Part shown: piece after piece, positions 1 to 7,308 of the stretch | Layout: every line of letters begins with the position of its first letter | Position numbering within the stretch: position 1 is the first letter of the stretch | Source of the DNA: JANRKG01 sp033763635 | GTDB taxonomy: Bacteria > Cyanobacteriota > Cyanobacteriia > GCF-001939115 | Assembly: GCA_033763635.1 (NCBI GenBank) | Contig: JANRKG010000229.1 | Span: 1 to 16,118 of the forward strand | Reading direction: 5' to 3' | Length of the DNA: 16,118 nucleotides | The notes under the pieces: generated by a model | Told to the model about the DNA's origin: nothing | The model's database searches: none | The model's input: the letters and a program-made list of their open reading frames with translations, nothing else | Position numbers and translations under genes: made by a program

Positions 1-169
1 CCAGCAGTTGCGGTCCAGCGGCTCGATGAATGGCACCATCGACTCCACCCCCGCCCAGCAATGACTCATTCGCCGCATTGACGATCGCATCTACGTCCTG
101 GCGGGTAATGTCACCCTGAACAATCTCAATTCTCTGCCTCCAATCAGCCGATTGTATTTCCTCACTCAT
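1..169 (-). CDS. Macro-domain protein, O-acetyl-ADP-ribose deacetylase type (partial, 3' end outside window)
   Basis: Only the first 56 codons are in the window; the gene runs off the left edge. The translation has the macro-domain signature: a beta-strand followed by GDIT (residues 19-22), then VNAANESLLGGGGVDGAIH (residues 30-48). In the E. coli YmdB family the equivalents of Asn34 and Asp44 take part in catalysis, and the ten-residue spacing seen here fits that family. Such enzymes bind ADP-ribose and hydrolyse O-acetyl-ADP-ribose or remove ADP-ribose from proteins or nucleic acids in the cytoplasm; which substrate applies here cannot be told. The ATG at 167-169 is chosen because it starts the conserved region with a short lead of about 12 residues. 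No clear Shine-Dalgarno sequence precedes it. Confidence 0.88.
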   Translation of the reverse strand, partial: MSEEIQSADWRQRIEIVQGDITRQDVDAIVNAANESLLGGGGVDGAIHRAAGPQLL

Positions 170-206
170 ACAGGTTTGGTTGTATTTTCTCTCTCTACTG
201 ACCGTC

Positions 207-462
207 CTATTCCCTGATAGCTGCCAGCGATTCTTTCGCCTGTTCAGGGCTGACCTTCAGTAATCGATTTGTAATGTCGTGATATGAAACGGAGCCTGAA
301 ATCCTTGAAACCTCATTTCATATCCCATGAGATCATATCGTCGTTCAGAAACAACGCCACCTGATCTCCTGAAACAAACAGTGCCTGCCTTTTTAGTGAT
401 GAGCAGATAGTCTTATTTTTGCAGTAAATCGATTCTCGACGGAAAGCTTCTAAAGGGACGGT
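207..462 (-). pseudogene. Possible frameshifted gene remnant, family unknown
   Basis: Two minus-strand frames overlap by 5 bases and together look protein-like. The first (462-313) ends in VALFLNDDMISWDMK and a TGA. The second (317-207) continues with NEVSRISGSVSYHDITNRLL and a tail rich in Ala, Glu and Lys before TAG. Joined by one frameshift they would give about 85 residues. Neither frame has an ATG in a useful place, so this is read as a decayed gene ending 37 bases before the macro-domain start. The family is not recognised. The evidence is only the amino-acid texture of the two frames; chance reading frames remain possible. Confidence 0.28.
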
Positions 463-641
463 TCAAATTAAGGTTTCACACGATCGCTTGCAATTGGTTT
501 TCTCCAATGAAGGCAAAAGACATTATGTAAGTTTCAATCCTTTTCGGTTAAGCCAAGATCGTGAACGAAGTTTCAGGCATTTGAGCCTTATCAAGCGTCC
601 TTAACCAAGAGGTATGGATGTAAGTTTGGGCTTGCATACGC

Positions 642-697
642 CTACAACCTCCAGCTAGCAATGCGTTAAACCGAATCACTACTTCTGAATCACTACC
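642..697 (+). repeat. 56-bp inverted repeat, left arm (partner at 6207-6262)
   Basis: This segment matches the reverse complement of 6207-6262 at 52 of 56 positions without gaps (hand count); all four differences are transitions. Within the arm the decamer GAATCACTAC occurs twice, at 673-682 and 687-696. The two arms enclose the large histidine kinase gene and its upstream region. Similarity beyond the arm is weak, though a GGTATGGA word occurs outside both arms (611-618 here, and complemented at 6310-6317), suggesting a longer, more diverged repeat. It may be the remnant of a duplicated gene end or of a mobile element. Confidence 0.8.
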
Positions 698-723
698 AAG
701 GGCTGGTTAGACAGCTTCAGCCA

Positions 724-3700
724 TTATTCAGGACGACGATTGGATAACAGCTCTTGGATCAAGCTACTCAACTGCTTAAGCGAAACGGGTTTGCTGAGAT
801 AGTAATCCGCTCCAGCCGCTAAACAGCGTTCCTCATCGCCTTTCATTGCTAACGCCGTTAAGGCGATGATCAGGGTCTCACGCAACTTTTCCTGCTGGCG
901 AATTTGCTTCATTGCTTCTAAGCCATCTATCCCCGGCATTTGCACATCCATCAGAATCACATCCGGATGGTGAGAGAGCGACAGGTCAATCGCTTCCTGT
1001 CCGTCATGGGCGAACAGAAGACGATATCCTTTTGCTTCCAGATAGCTGGAGATGGTTACAACGTTAGCAGGATTATCTTCTGCCAGTAAAATCAAAGGAG
1101 CTTGGGTGGAAGTCAGATCATCAGGATTGCTAACCGAGAGGTGATCCTCATTAGCGATCGACCAATTCGTTGAAGCTGGGAGCAGCGTGGGATCATAGGG
1201 GAGGTCGATCGTGAAACAACTGCCTATCCCGAATTCGCTGGTGAGTCCGACTTGCCCGCCATGAAGTTCGACGATTTGCTTAACCAGGGCTAATCCCAAT
1301 CCGGTTCCCGTATATTGTCGATTAAGGGCACTGTCGATTTGCACAAAAGGTTGAAACAATTTACCCGTATTTTCAGGGGCAATCCCTATTCCGGTATCCG
1401 TTACAGCTATACGAAGATAGGGCTGCTGATCCGTATTAGCTCCTGGAGGGAATAGGGAAACCGTCAGGGAAACCGTTCCTCCTTCTGGCGTAAACTTGAC
1501 TGCATTGGTCAGCAAGTTCAGTAATGCCTGCCGAATCCGTCGTTCATCGGCGAATAGAGTGGGGAGGTGAGGGGAAATGGTGGTTTGCAGATGGATTTGT
1601 TTCTTAAATGCCTGTTGCTTGATGAACGCCATACTGGAGGAACAAAGCTGCTCTAAAAAGACCTGGCTGCACTCCAGGTTAATTTGACCCGACCCAATTT
1701 TGGCTACATCCAGGATGTCATTGATCAGAACTAGCAGATGAGCAGCACTACTTTCTACGGTGCGGAGGGCTTTGAGTTGTTTCTCATTGACGATGCCAAA
1801 GACTGCATCCTGGAGTCCTTCCGTTATGCCCAGAATGGCATTGAGGGGAGTTCGAAGTTCGTGGCTCATATTGGCGAGGAATTCATCTTTAAGGCGGGTA
1901 GCCCGTGCCAGTTCCTGGTTGGTAACTGCAAGTTGGTAATTGCTCTCAGTAAGTCGGTTCTGGGTCTGTTTGCGCTCAGTAATGTCCCTAGCGGCGGCAT
2001 AAACCAAGTCACCACTGGGAGCTGAACGCCACTCAATCCAGCGGTAAGAGCCGTCCCGGCAGCGATATCGATTGGTAAAACCAACAACATCCTCACCTTG
2101 CTCTAAGGCTTGCATCGCCTGGAGCGTCATCTCCACATCGTCTGGATGCACAAAATCCATAAATTCTGAACCTTCTAAATCCGAGAGCGGATAGCCCAGA
2201 ACTTTTTCCCACTGATGATTTAAACGAACAAAACGGCCTTCTAAATTGGCAATACAGAGCAAGTCTAACGCCAGGGAAAAGAACCGATCCAGTTCATCGG
2301 TCTTTTGCTGGAGTACGGCCTGTTCTTGTTTGCGATCGCTAATATCCTGACAAACACAAATCAGGATATTATCTGCCGAGAGCGTCAGTGATAATTGCTG
2401 AGGAAATGTGGTTCCATCTTTGCGTGTCGCGGTCACTTCTCCCTGCCAGGACATTTGCTCATGTAAAGCGGGCCAAATCTCCTGATCAAACCGCTCCAGT
2501 TCCTCAGGAGAATACAGAATTCGCCAACTTTGTCCGACCAGTTCTTGCGTACTTTGATAACCAAACAGCGCTATGTGAGAGGAGTTAAGGTACACATACT
2601 GTTCATCCTGAAGAATAGCGATGCCATCGATCGCGGCTTCGATCGCTGCTAACTGTCGCCGCAGAACAATTTCAGCATTTCGACGAGCGGTAATGTCTTG
2701 ATAGGTGCCGAGAACCCCGACGACATCGCCCGCCAGGTTACGCAGGGGTAGTTTGTTGGTTTCCAGCCAGATTTTTGTGCCGTCTTGTTGGTGCCGGGTT
2801 TCGATAATTCCGAGTTTGGCTGTGCCGCTCTCGATTATGGCGCGATCGTCGGCTTGATAGGCTTCCGCCTCGGTAGCTTCCCAGGGCATATCAAAGTCAG
2901 TTTTACCCACCAACCCTGAGGCAGAACTGAGTGCTGCATCACGGAGAAAGCGCTGGTTTGCCCCCAGATAGTTAGAGGATCGGTCTTTCCAAAACACGGA
3001 GAGCGGTACAGTATCCAGCACGGTTTGCAGAAATTGTTGGGATTCCTGCAACGCCTGCTGGATCGCTTTGCGCTCAGAGATATCGTGAAAAATCCCCTGC
3101 ACCAGGATTTCTCCGTTCAGGTCAATGACGGTTGCAGTAACATCCACAGATACCGTGGTTCCATCGGGTCGCTGAAAGATTTCATCTAAGACCCGGATTC
3201 GTTGTTTTTGAACGATTTCAGCAAAGTTATTCCTTGCCCTGGGCAGCGCCTCAGCCGGATGCAGTTGGCTGAAATGCAACGTGGTCAGTTCTGCCAGAGG
3301 GTAGCCAAATAGGGCTTCCGCTTTCTGGTTTGCTTCCAGGATGTTGCCTTGCAGATCAGCCAGTAAAATGGCATCAGCCGCGCCCTCCAGCAGCCCTCGA
3401 TACCGGGCTTCTCGTTCCGCTAGTATGGTAGTACGCTGGGCGACTCGTTCTTCCAACGCTGCATTGAGTTGCTCCAGAGCTTGCGCTGTAAGGAGTCGCT
3501 CCAGCTCAGCCCCGGCACGGGCCGCGAAAATAGAGATCAGAGTTTGTGCCCAGTCGGGGTCTGCGAGGGGAGCATCGTGGAGAACGCAGAGATTGCCCGT
3601 CGGTTCGCCTGCGGCATTGCGTAAGCCAACACCCAAATAACTTTCGATCTGCAAGTCGGTAAACAGAGGATTGTCTGGATAAAGTGCGAGAATTCCCTCA

Positions 3701-5868
3701 GGATGGCAGCAACGTCCGGTTTGGAGTGCCTGACGGCAACAGGGCACTAAATCGTAAGGAAAAAATTGGGGGGGGCAAAGCTCTCCATCGGCACAAAAGG
3801 CCAGGACTTGAAATCCCTCAGAGGTCGCCTGGGAAACCGAAACATAGCGGACTCCCAACGCTTCGGCAATATGGCGCACCAGGGCTGGAAAGAATGCTTC
3901 GCCTGTGAAGGTAGCAGTGCCCTCAATCACCTGACGCAGCGACGCTTCGGCGCGATCGCGATGGATCTCAGCCTCTTGCTGCTGGGTAATGTCCTGTACC
4001 GTTCCCTGCGAGATCAGGGGGGAGCCGTCCGCACTGTAACGGGTCACACACTGCGCGCGCACATACTTAATTCGACCATCGGGCATCTGCAAACGATGCA
4101 CCAGGTTGTAGGGTTGGAGATCTTGCAGATGCTGGTTAAAGACAGCATCGACAACCGCACGATCCTCTGGATGCACCCGATTCAGAAAGGTTTCGTAGGA
4201 TGTGCCAGATTGTGGGGGATCGATCTCGAAGATGCGTAACACTTCTTCAGAGCAGTAGGTGGTATTGTGCTGGAGATCCAGTTCCCAGTTGCCCAGGTGG
4301 GCGATACGCTGAGCTTCCTGCAACCTTAGATTGGTCTGCTTCAGGGCAATTTCGTTTTGATGCCGTTGGATGGCTAGCATGACGATATGAACCAGGCTAT
4401 CGACAATTGCCATCTCATCCGTACGGGGCGATCGTACCTGGCGATAGTAGATGGCAAATGTTCCCAGCACTAACCCATCGAAGGCAACAATGGGAGTAGA
4501 CCAGCAAGCCTGCAAACCAGATGCCAGGGCCAGATCTTTAAAATCTCGCCACAGGGGATCGGTGGCAATATCTGCCACAATCACCTGCTCTCGACGATAC
4601 GCGGCGGTGCCACAAGAACCGACCCCCTCCCCCGCCTCAATCCCATCAATCTGGCGGCGATAGTCATCGGGCAAGCCAGGGGCGGCTCCGTCCCGCAGTT
4701 GGTTGTTCTCCAGAAGTAAGATTGAGCCAATTGCCCCGTCCAATATTTGCTCAATTTTGGTGCAAACGTAACTCAGGGTATCGGTCAGAGACACTTGAGT
4801 GGCAACCCTGTTGAGGAGATCGTTCTTAATCTGGAGGAGGGTTTCGGCTTGCTGACGTTCTTGCAATTCAGACTGCAATTGTTCATGGGTGGAAGCCTGT
4901 TGGATGGCGATCGTCAACTGGGTTGCCAGCTTACGGAGTAAATCAATTTCATCTGCCTGCCAATCCCGTGCGGTTTGGCTTTCCGACACATTCAGCAAAC
5001 CCCACAATTGCTCCCCACAAAAGAGCGGTAGTATCACCTTAGCCCGAATTTGCAAGTGAATCAGAAACGCCCGATGGCACTCACTCATCTCCGTGGTGTA
5101 AATGTCGGGCACGACCCGGACATATCCCTTACGGTAGACTTCGGGTAAGCGGGACTGAAAGCAATCGTCACGAATCTGTTTCCCTATCAGAGTTCGAGGT
5201 AAGTGGGTTGACTCTGCCACCACTATGCTGGAAGAGTCGGACTCCAATTTCCAGATATTGACGCGATCGCAACCCATCACCTGATAAATTTGCTCAACGG
5301 CAGTCTCTAAGATGGTTTGCAGTCTCAGAGAGGAGCGAATCTGGGTCGCTAAATGGGCAACAACCTGCTCTCGTTGAAACAGATGTAATAGCTCGGTGGG
5401 TTGCAATACCTGTTGCAGAGTTTCATAGGTCACCAGCCCCACCAGGCTATCCTGGTCGTCCACAATAGGCAAATGCCGGATATGGTTTTGTTGCAATACA
5501 GTAACGACAGAAAAAAGATCGGTACAATCTGATTCCCGCAGGGTCAGAACCGGGGCAGTCATCACCTGGCTTACGGGCACCTCATCCAGTAATGGGTAAT
5601 TGGCACATAAACGCACTACATCCCGTTCTGTGAAAATGCCGATAACCCAGTGGTTTTCTTCCACGACGACGACACAGCTTGCATAGGCTTCAAGTGGCCC
5701 CGATTTTGTTTCTTCGGTGAAGTCCGCCTCACCATGCGATTGCGCCCCATTCATCCGGGCGATCGCTTCCCTTACGGTCATTTCCGGCGAAGCTATAACT
5801 GGATCTCGAATGATGGCAGTTGTTAAATCTTCGTAGGTGAAACCTCTCGCCTTAGTAAGATTTAGCAT
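724..5868 (-). CDS. Hybrid sensor histidine kinase: CBS pair, cyanobacteriochrome-like GAF, GAF/PAS array, HisKA-HATPase, receiver
   Basis: This 1714-residue cytoplasmic protein has no obvious membrane segment. Domains by eye: CBS pair (about 13-152), cyanobacteriochrome-like GAF (175-325), GAF (355-503), PAS with an HPED motif (520-630), Cys-rich GAF (650-795), PAS (822-933), PAS (945-1062), PAS (1072-1178), PAS (1195-1298), HisKA with SHELRTP and phospho-acceptor His1336, HATPase (N-box Asn1451/Asn1455, DTGIGI 1491-1496, GTGLGLA 1521-1527) and receiver (Asp1598, phospho-Asp1641, Thr1671, Lys1693). All residues needed for autophosphorylation and intramolecular phosphotransfer are present. 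The first GAF has Cys264-His265 and a DDCF motif with Cys236, the dual-cysteine layout of DXCF cyanobacteriochromes, so bilin-based light sensing is predicted. The receiver has no output domain, so the signal presumably passes to another protein. The start ATG (5866-5868) lies in the loop of a possible hairpin and has no strong ribosome binding site. No partner regulator gene is adjacent. Confidence 0.95.
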   Translation of the reverse strand: MLNLTKARGFTYEDLTTAIIRDPVIASPEMTVREAIARMNGAQSHGEADFTEETKSGPLEAYASCVVVVEENHWVIGIFTERDVVRLCANYPLLDEVPVSQVMTAPVLTLRESDCTDLFSVVTVLQQNHIRHLPIVDDQDSLVGLVTYETLQQVLQPTELLHLFQREQVVAHLATQIRSSLRLQTILETAVEQIYQVMGCDRVNIWKLESDSSSIVVAESTHLPRTLIGKQIRDDCFQSRLPEVYRKGYVRVVPDIYTTEMSECHRAFLIHLQIRAKVILPLFCGEQLWGLLNVSESQTARDWQADEIDLLRKLATQLTIAIQQASTHEQLQSELQERQQAETLLQIKNDLLNRVATQVSLTDTLSYVCTKIEQILDGAIGSILLLENNQLRDGAAPGLPDDYRRQIDGIEAGEGVGSCGTAAYRREQVIVADIATDPLWRDFKDLALASGLQACWSTPIVAFDGLVLGTFAIYYRQVRSPRTDEMAIVDSLVHIVMLAIQRHQNEIALKQTNLRLQEAQRIAHLGNWELDLQHNTTYCSEEVLRIFEIDPPQSGTSYETFLNRVHPEDRAVVDAVFNQHLQDLQPYNLVHRLQMPDGRIKYVRAQCVTRYSADGSPLISQGTVQDITQQQEAEIHRDRAEASLRQVIEGTATFTGEAFFPALVRHIAEALGVRYVSVSQATSEGFQVLAFCADGELCPPQFFPYDLVPCCRQALQTGRCCHPEGILALYPDNPLFTDLQIESYLGVGLRNAAGEPTGNLCVLHDAPLADPDWAQTLISIFAARAGAELERLLTAQALEQLNAALEERVAQRTTILAEREARYRGLLEGAADAILLADLQGNILEANQKAEALFGYPLAELTTLHFSQLHPAEALPRARNNFAEIVQKQRIRVLDEIFQRPDGTTVSVDVTATVIDLNGEILVQGIFHDISERKAIQQALQESQQFLQTVLDTVPLSVFWKDRSSNYLGANQRFLRDAALSSASGLVGKTDFDMPWEATEAEAYQADDRAIIESGTAKLGIIETRHQQDGTKIWLETNKLPLRNLAGDVVGVLGTYQDITARRNAEIVLRRQLAAIEAAIDGIAILQDEQYVYLNSSHIALFGYQSTQELVGQSWRILYSPEELERFDQEIWPALHEQMSWQGEVTATRKDGTTFPQQLSLTLSADNILICVCQDISDRKQEQAVLQQKTDELDRFFSLALDLLCIANLEGRFVRLNHQWEKVLGYPLSDLEGSEFMDFVHPDDVEMTLQAMQALEQGEDVVGFTNRYRCRDGSYRWIEWRSAPSGDLVYAAARDITERKQTQNRLTESNYQLAVTNQELARATRLKDEFLANMSHELRTPLNAILGITEGLQDAVFGIVNEKQLKALRTVESSAAHLLVLINDILDVAKIGSGQINLECSQVFLEQLCSSSMAFIKQQAFKKQIHLQTTISPHLPTLFADERRIRQALLNLLTNAVKFTPEGGTVSLTVSLFPPGANTDQQPYLRIAVTDTGIGIAPENTGKLFQPFVQIDSALNRQYTGTGLGLALVKQIVELHGGQVGLTSEFGIGSCFTIDLPYDPTLLPASTNWSIANEDHLSVSNPDDLTSTQAPLILLAEDNPANVVTISSYLEAKGYRLLFAHDGQEAIDLSLSHHPDVILMDVQMPGIDGLEAMKQIRQQEKLRETLIIALTALAMKGDEERCLAAGADYYLSKPVSLKQLSSLIQELLSNRRPE

Positions 5869-5877
5869 AGTCTTACT
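5854..5877 (-). promoter_or_regulatory. Inverted repeat spanning the kinase start codon
   Basis: AGTAAGA (5854-5860) and TCTTACT (5871-5877) are perfect 7-bp complements separated by ten bases that contain the kinase ATG (5866-5868). In the mRNA this would put the start codon in the loop of a short stem. It could affect translation initiation or be a DNA operator. The stem is A/T-rich and modest, so it may also be chance. Confidence 0.35.
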
Positions 5878-6105
5878 TCTAATGTAGTGAGTTAAAGCGA
5901 AGGAGGGGTTGAGGAAGTTTTAAACTACGGCATAATAAGAGGTACTAAGCTCAGCCGAATAAAGGATTTCAGTCCCTTCCCCCAACCTCACTAGGATAGG
6001 AAGTTGTGTATATCTCATAAAATTCTACCTTCATAGTTTTAAGCTCCCTAAGCAGGATCAAAGAATTTACACCTTAGCTTCAAAAAACTAAACAACACAG
6101 TGGCA

Positions 6106-6117
6106 TTGCTATAGCAA
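6106..6117. repeat. 12-bp perfect palindrome TTGCTATAGCAA
   Basis: The sequence equals its own reverse complement over 12 bases. From memory, similar TTGCTATAGCAA words recur in intergenic DNA of filamentous cyanobacteria, but no second copy was seen in this window. It may be a repeat relic or a binding site for a dimeric regulator upstream of the kinase. Confidence 0.4.
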
Positions 6118-6206
6118 CCCTCACAACTCATCTCACAATTGATTAGGGATTATGCCGAGATACGTGTAATTTTATGCCACGGAACCAGCCCATCAACGCA
6201 GAACCA

Positions 6207-6262
6207 GGTAGCGATTCAGAAGTAGTGATTCGGTTTAATGCATTACTAACTGGAGGTTGTAG
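6207..6262 (-). repeat. 56-bp inverted repeat, right arm (partner at 642-697)
   Basis: This is the complement of the left arm with four transitions. On the minus strand it reads through a short frame ending YNLQLVMH and a TAA, while the left arm encodes YNLQLAMR and a TAA at the same place. Both arms might therefore be copies of the 3' end of one gene plus downstream sequence. It lies between the end of the small membrane-protein gene and the kinase promoter region. Confidence 0.8.
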
Positions 6263-6328
6263 TCGTAAATGAAGCTTTTAGGGTAGGCACTCTGGAGCAT
6301 CACTACTTCCATACCGCTACCCTCTTTT

Positions 6329-6736
6329 TCATACAGAAGTGGGATTCTTAATTCGCTCCTCAATCTCATCCAGGGTTTGCAACACCAGACGTTTTGCCTG
6401 AAGTCGCCATCCCCATTGCTGCACCTTGAAGGCAATGGCTCCCCCGGCGATCGTCGCTAAAAAATCCACAGGTTGAGAAAAGGAAATCCCAAATAACAAC
6501 CCCAGTCCTGCAATGCCCCAAAAGGGGAGAGCCACCGTCTGGCGTTGCTTCTCAACCAACTGACTCAGGGGATCGGTGGGCATCTGAGCCAACAACTCAG
6601 AGCGCACCTGCCGTTGTTCTGCGAGAGAAACAGACAGGCCAATTTTTTGGAGCAGTTTCTCAATCTTGCGGGCATCGGTACTGTACTGGGTCAACTCATC
6701 TTCCGCCAGCAGCACCAGGCGTTCTAACTGTCCCAT
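6329..6736 (-). CDS. Small membrane protein of unknown function with two predicted helices
   Basis: The 135-residue product is not assigned to a named family. Residues 1-68 are hydrophilic and probably helical, rich in Leu, Gln, Glu and Arg. Two hydrophobic stretches follow, about residues 69-87 (VALPFWGIAGLGLLFGISF) and 90-104 (inside VDFLATIAGGAIAFKV). A basic/acidic C-terminal helix ends the protein. This predicts a hairpin membrane anchor with both termini on the same side. There is no signal peptide. The ATG at 6734-6736 is 11 bases after the stop codon of the HHL1-like gene, so the two are very likely cotranscribed and perhaps act together, possibly at the thylakoid (inference). A GGGGAG motif overlaps the end of the upstream gene but is further from the ATG than usual. 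Confidence 0.75.
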   Translation of the reverse strand: MGQLERLVLLAEDELTQYSTDARKIEKLLQKIGLSVSLAEQRQVRSELLAQMPTDPLSQLVEKQRQTVALPFWGIAGLGLLFGISFSQPVDFLATIAGGAIAFKVQQWGWRLQAKRLVLQTLDEIEERIKNPTSV

Positions 6737-6747
6737 CGTTTTTGTAC

Positions 6748-7176
6748 TTAGCTCCCCTTAAACAGAAAACTGATCCGATCTTGCACCTGGGCGAGGAGAT
6801 TCTGAACACCCCCTGTTATGGAGTTGCTGGGTTGAACAGCTAATTGAATCGGTTCGTCCTTAAATTCTTTCAGACGGTAGCCGTATTCCAATTGCTGTTG
6901 GTGCTTTCGCAGGATGGGATAAATCCGAAACGCGCCCTTCAAGAGTTCTTCCTGGTTGGCAAAGATAGCCTGATTAATCTGGCTGGAACGCTTGACCGCA
7001 ATCACCCCAACGGGATACCACTGCTTTTTGCCCTCAATCCGAATGTAAATCTCAAAATCTGGCACCCCGTCCGTCTTCATGCGATCGTACTCTTTCGAAG
7101 CTTCCGCCCGCTTATTGGGTTTCTTTGTAGCTTTCGGCTGAACTCTGGGTGTACCAAATCCGAGATTTGTAGACAT
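6748..7176 (-). CDS. HHL1-like protein (cyanobacterial/chloroplast conserved family)
   Basis: The 142-residue soluble, basic protein resembles, from memory, the cyanobacterial relatives of Arabidopsis HHL1, a thylakoid protein that protects photosystem II under high light. Recognisable features are a Lys/Arg-rich N-terminus (residues 10-33), then FEIYIRIEGKKQWYPVGVIA (about 41-60), VKRSSQINQAIF (61-72), a helix with LLKGAFRIYP, and LEYGYRLKEFKDEPIQLAV near the end. The conserved block is about 100 residues, with a variable tail. No membrane segment or signal peptide is seen, so it would be cytoplasmic or peripheral. The ATG at 7174-7176 has no Shine-Dalgarno sequence; a TATATT -10-like box lies 24 bases upstream. 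It is the first gene of a pair with the membrane protein at 6329-6736. The family assignment is by recall of sequence pattern only. Confidence 0.65.
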   Translation of the reverse strand: MSTNLGFGTPRVQPKATKKPNKRAEASKEYDRMKTDGVPDFEIYIRIEGKKQWYPVGVIAVKRSSQINQAIFANQEELLKGAFRIYPILRKHQQQLEYGYRLKEFKDEPIQLAVQPSNSITGGVQNLLAQVQDRISFLFKGS

Positions 7177-7199
7177 AAATTTACATAGGTCTTGAATTT

Positions 7200-7205
7200 A
7201 ATATA
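7200..7205 (-). promoter_or_regulatory. Possible -10 box of the HHL1-like / membrane-protein unit
   Basis: TATATT on the minus strand lies 24 bases upstream of the start codon at 7176. No good -35 hexamer was found at the normal distance. The surrounding AT-rich stretch (7185-7235) is the only promoter-like sequence before this gene pair. Confidence 0.3.
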
Positions 7206-7262
7206 AGTTTACAGCATTTTAAGATTTCTTTGTTTTGTCTCTAATGTGAAACTGAAGGGATT

Positions 7263-7290
7263 GGCTCTCTGAGCGAAACCGAAGAGAGCC
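7263..7290 (-). terminator. Hairpin after the histidine phosphatase gene
   Basis: GGCTCTCT (7263-7270) pairs perfectly with AGAGAGCC (7283-7290) across a 12-base loop, 19 bases beyond the phosphatase stop codon and before the HHL1-like promoter. There is no T-run on the minus-strand side, so efficient intrinsic termination is uncertain; the position between two minus-strand units supports a terminator or 3'-end-stabilising role. Confidence 0.45.
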
Positions 7291-7308
7291 TTTACGAGAC
7301 AGGAGCGA

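Larger units (their letters stand above)
170..723. other. Intergenic region, 554 bases, no intact gene
   Basis: No convincing intact gene was found on either strand between the macro-domain start and the kinase stop. It holds a possible frameshifted coding remnant on the minus strand (207-462), one arm of a 56-bp inverted repeat (642-697) and a weak hairpin, GGCTG/CAGCC (701-705 with 718-722), just after the kinase stop codon. That hairpin has no T-run and is only a poor terminator candidate. A short plus-strand frame ending at 666-668 reads YNLQLAMR before its stop, echoing YNLQLVMH encoded in the other repeat arm. Confidence 0.6.
5869..6328. other. Intergenic region upstream of the kinase, 460 bases, no gene
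   Basis: No convincing reading frame is present. Read on the minus strand this is the 5' region of the kinase and the 3' region of the 6329-6736 gene, so the kinase promoter should lie here. An AT-rich TATTAT (about 5932-5937 on the complement) is a possible -10 box, but it lacks a good -35 partner. The region also contains the 12-bp palindrome TTGCTATAGCAA (6106-6117) and the right arm of the 56-bp inverted repeat (6207-6262). Confidence 0.5.

Noticed and set aside
531..540. GTTTCAATCC, the start of many cyanobacterial CRISPR repeats
   Set aside because: Only one occurrence in this area and no spaced copies nearby, so there is no array.
3766..4239. 157-codon open frame on the plus strand
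   Set aside because: It is antisense to conserved GAF and PAS domains of the kinase and shows no family resemblance.
6235..6435. 66-codon minus-strand frame overlapping the small membrane-protein gene
   Set aside because: Its first half is out of frame inside 6329-6736. Only the tail echoes the other 56-bp repeat arm, so it was treated under the repeat.
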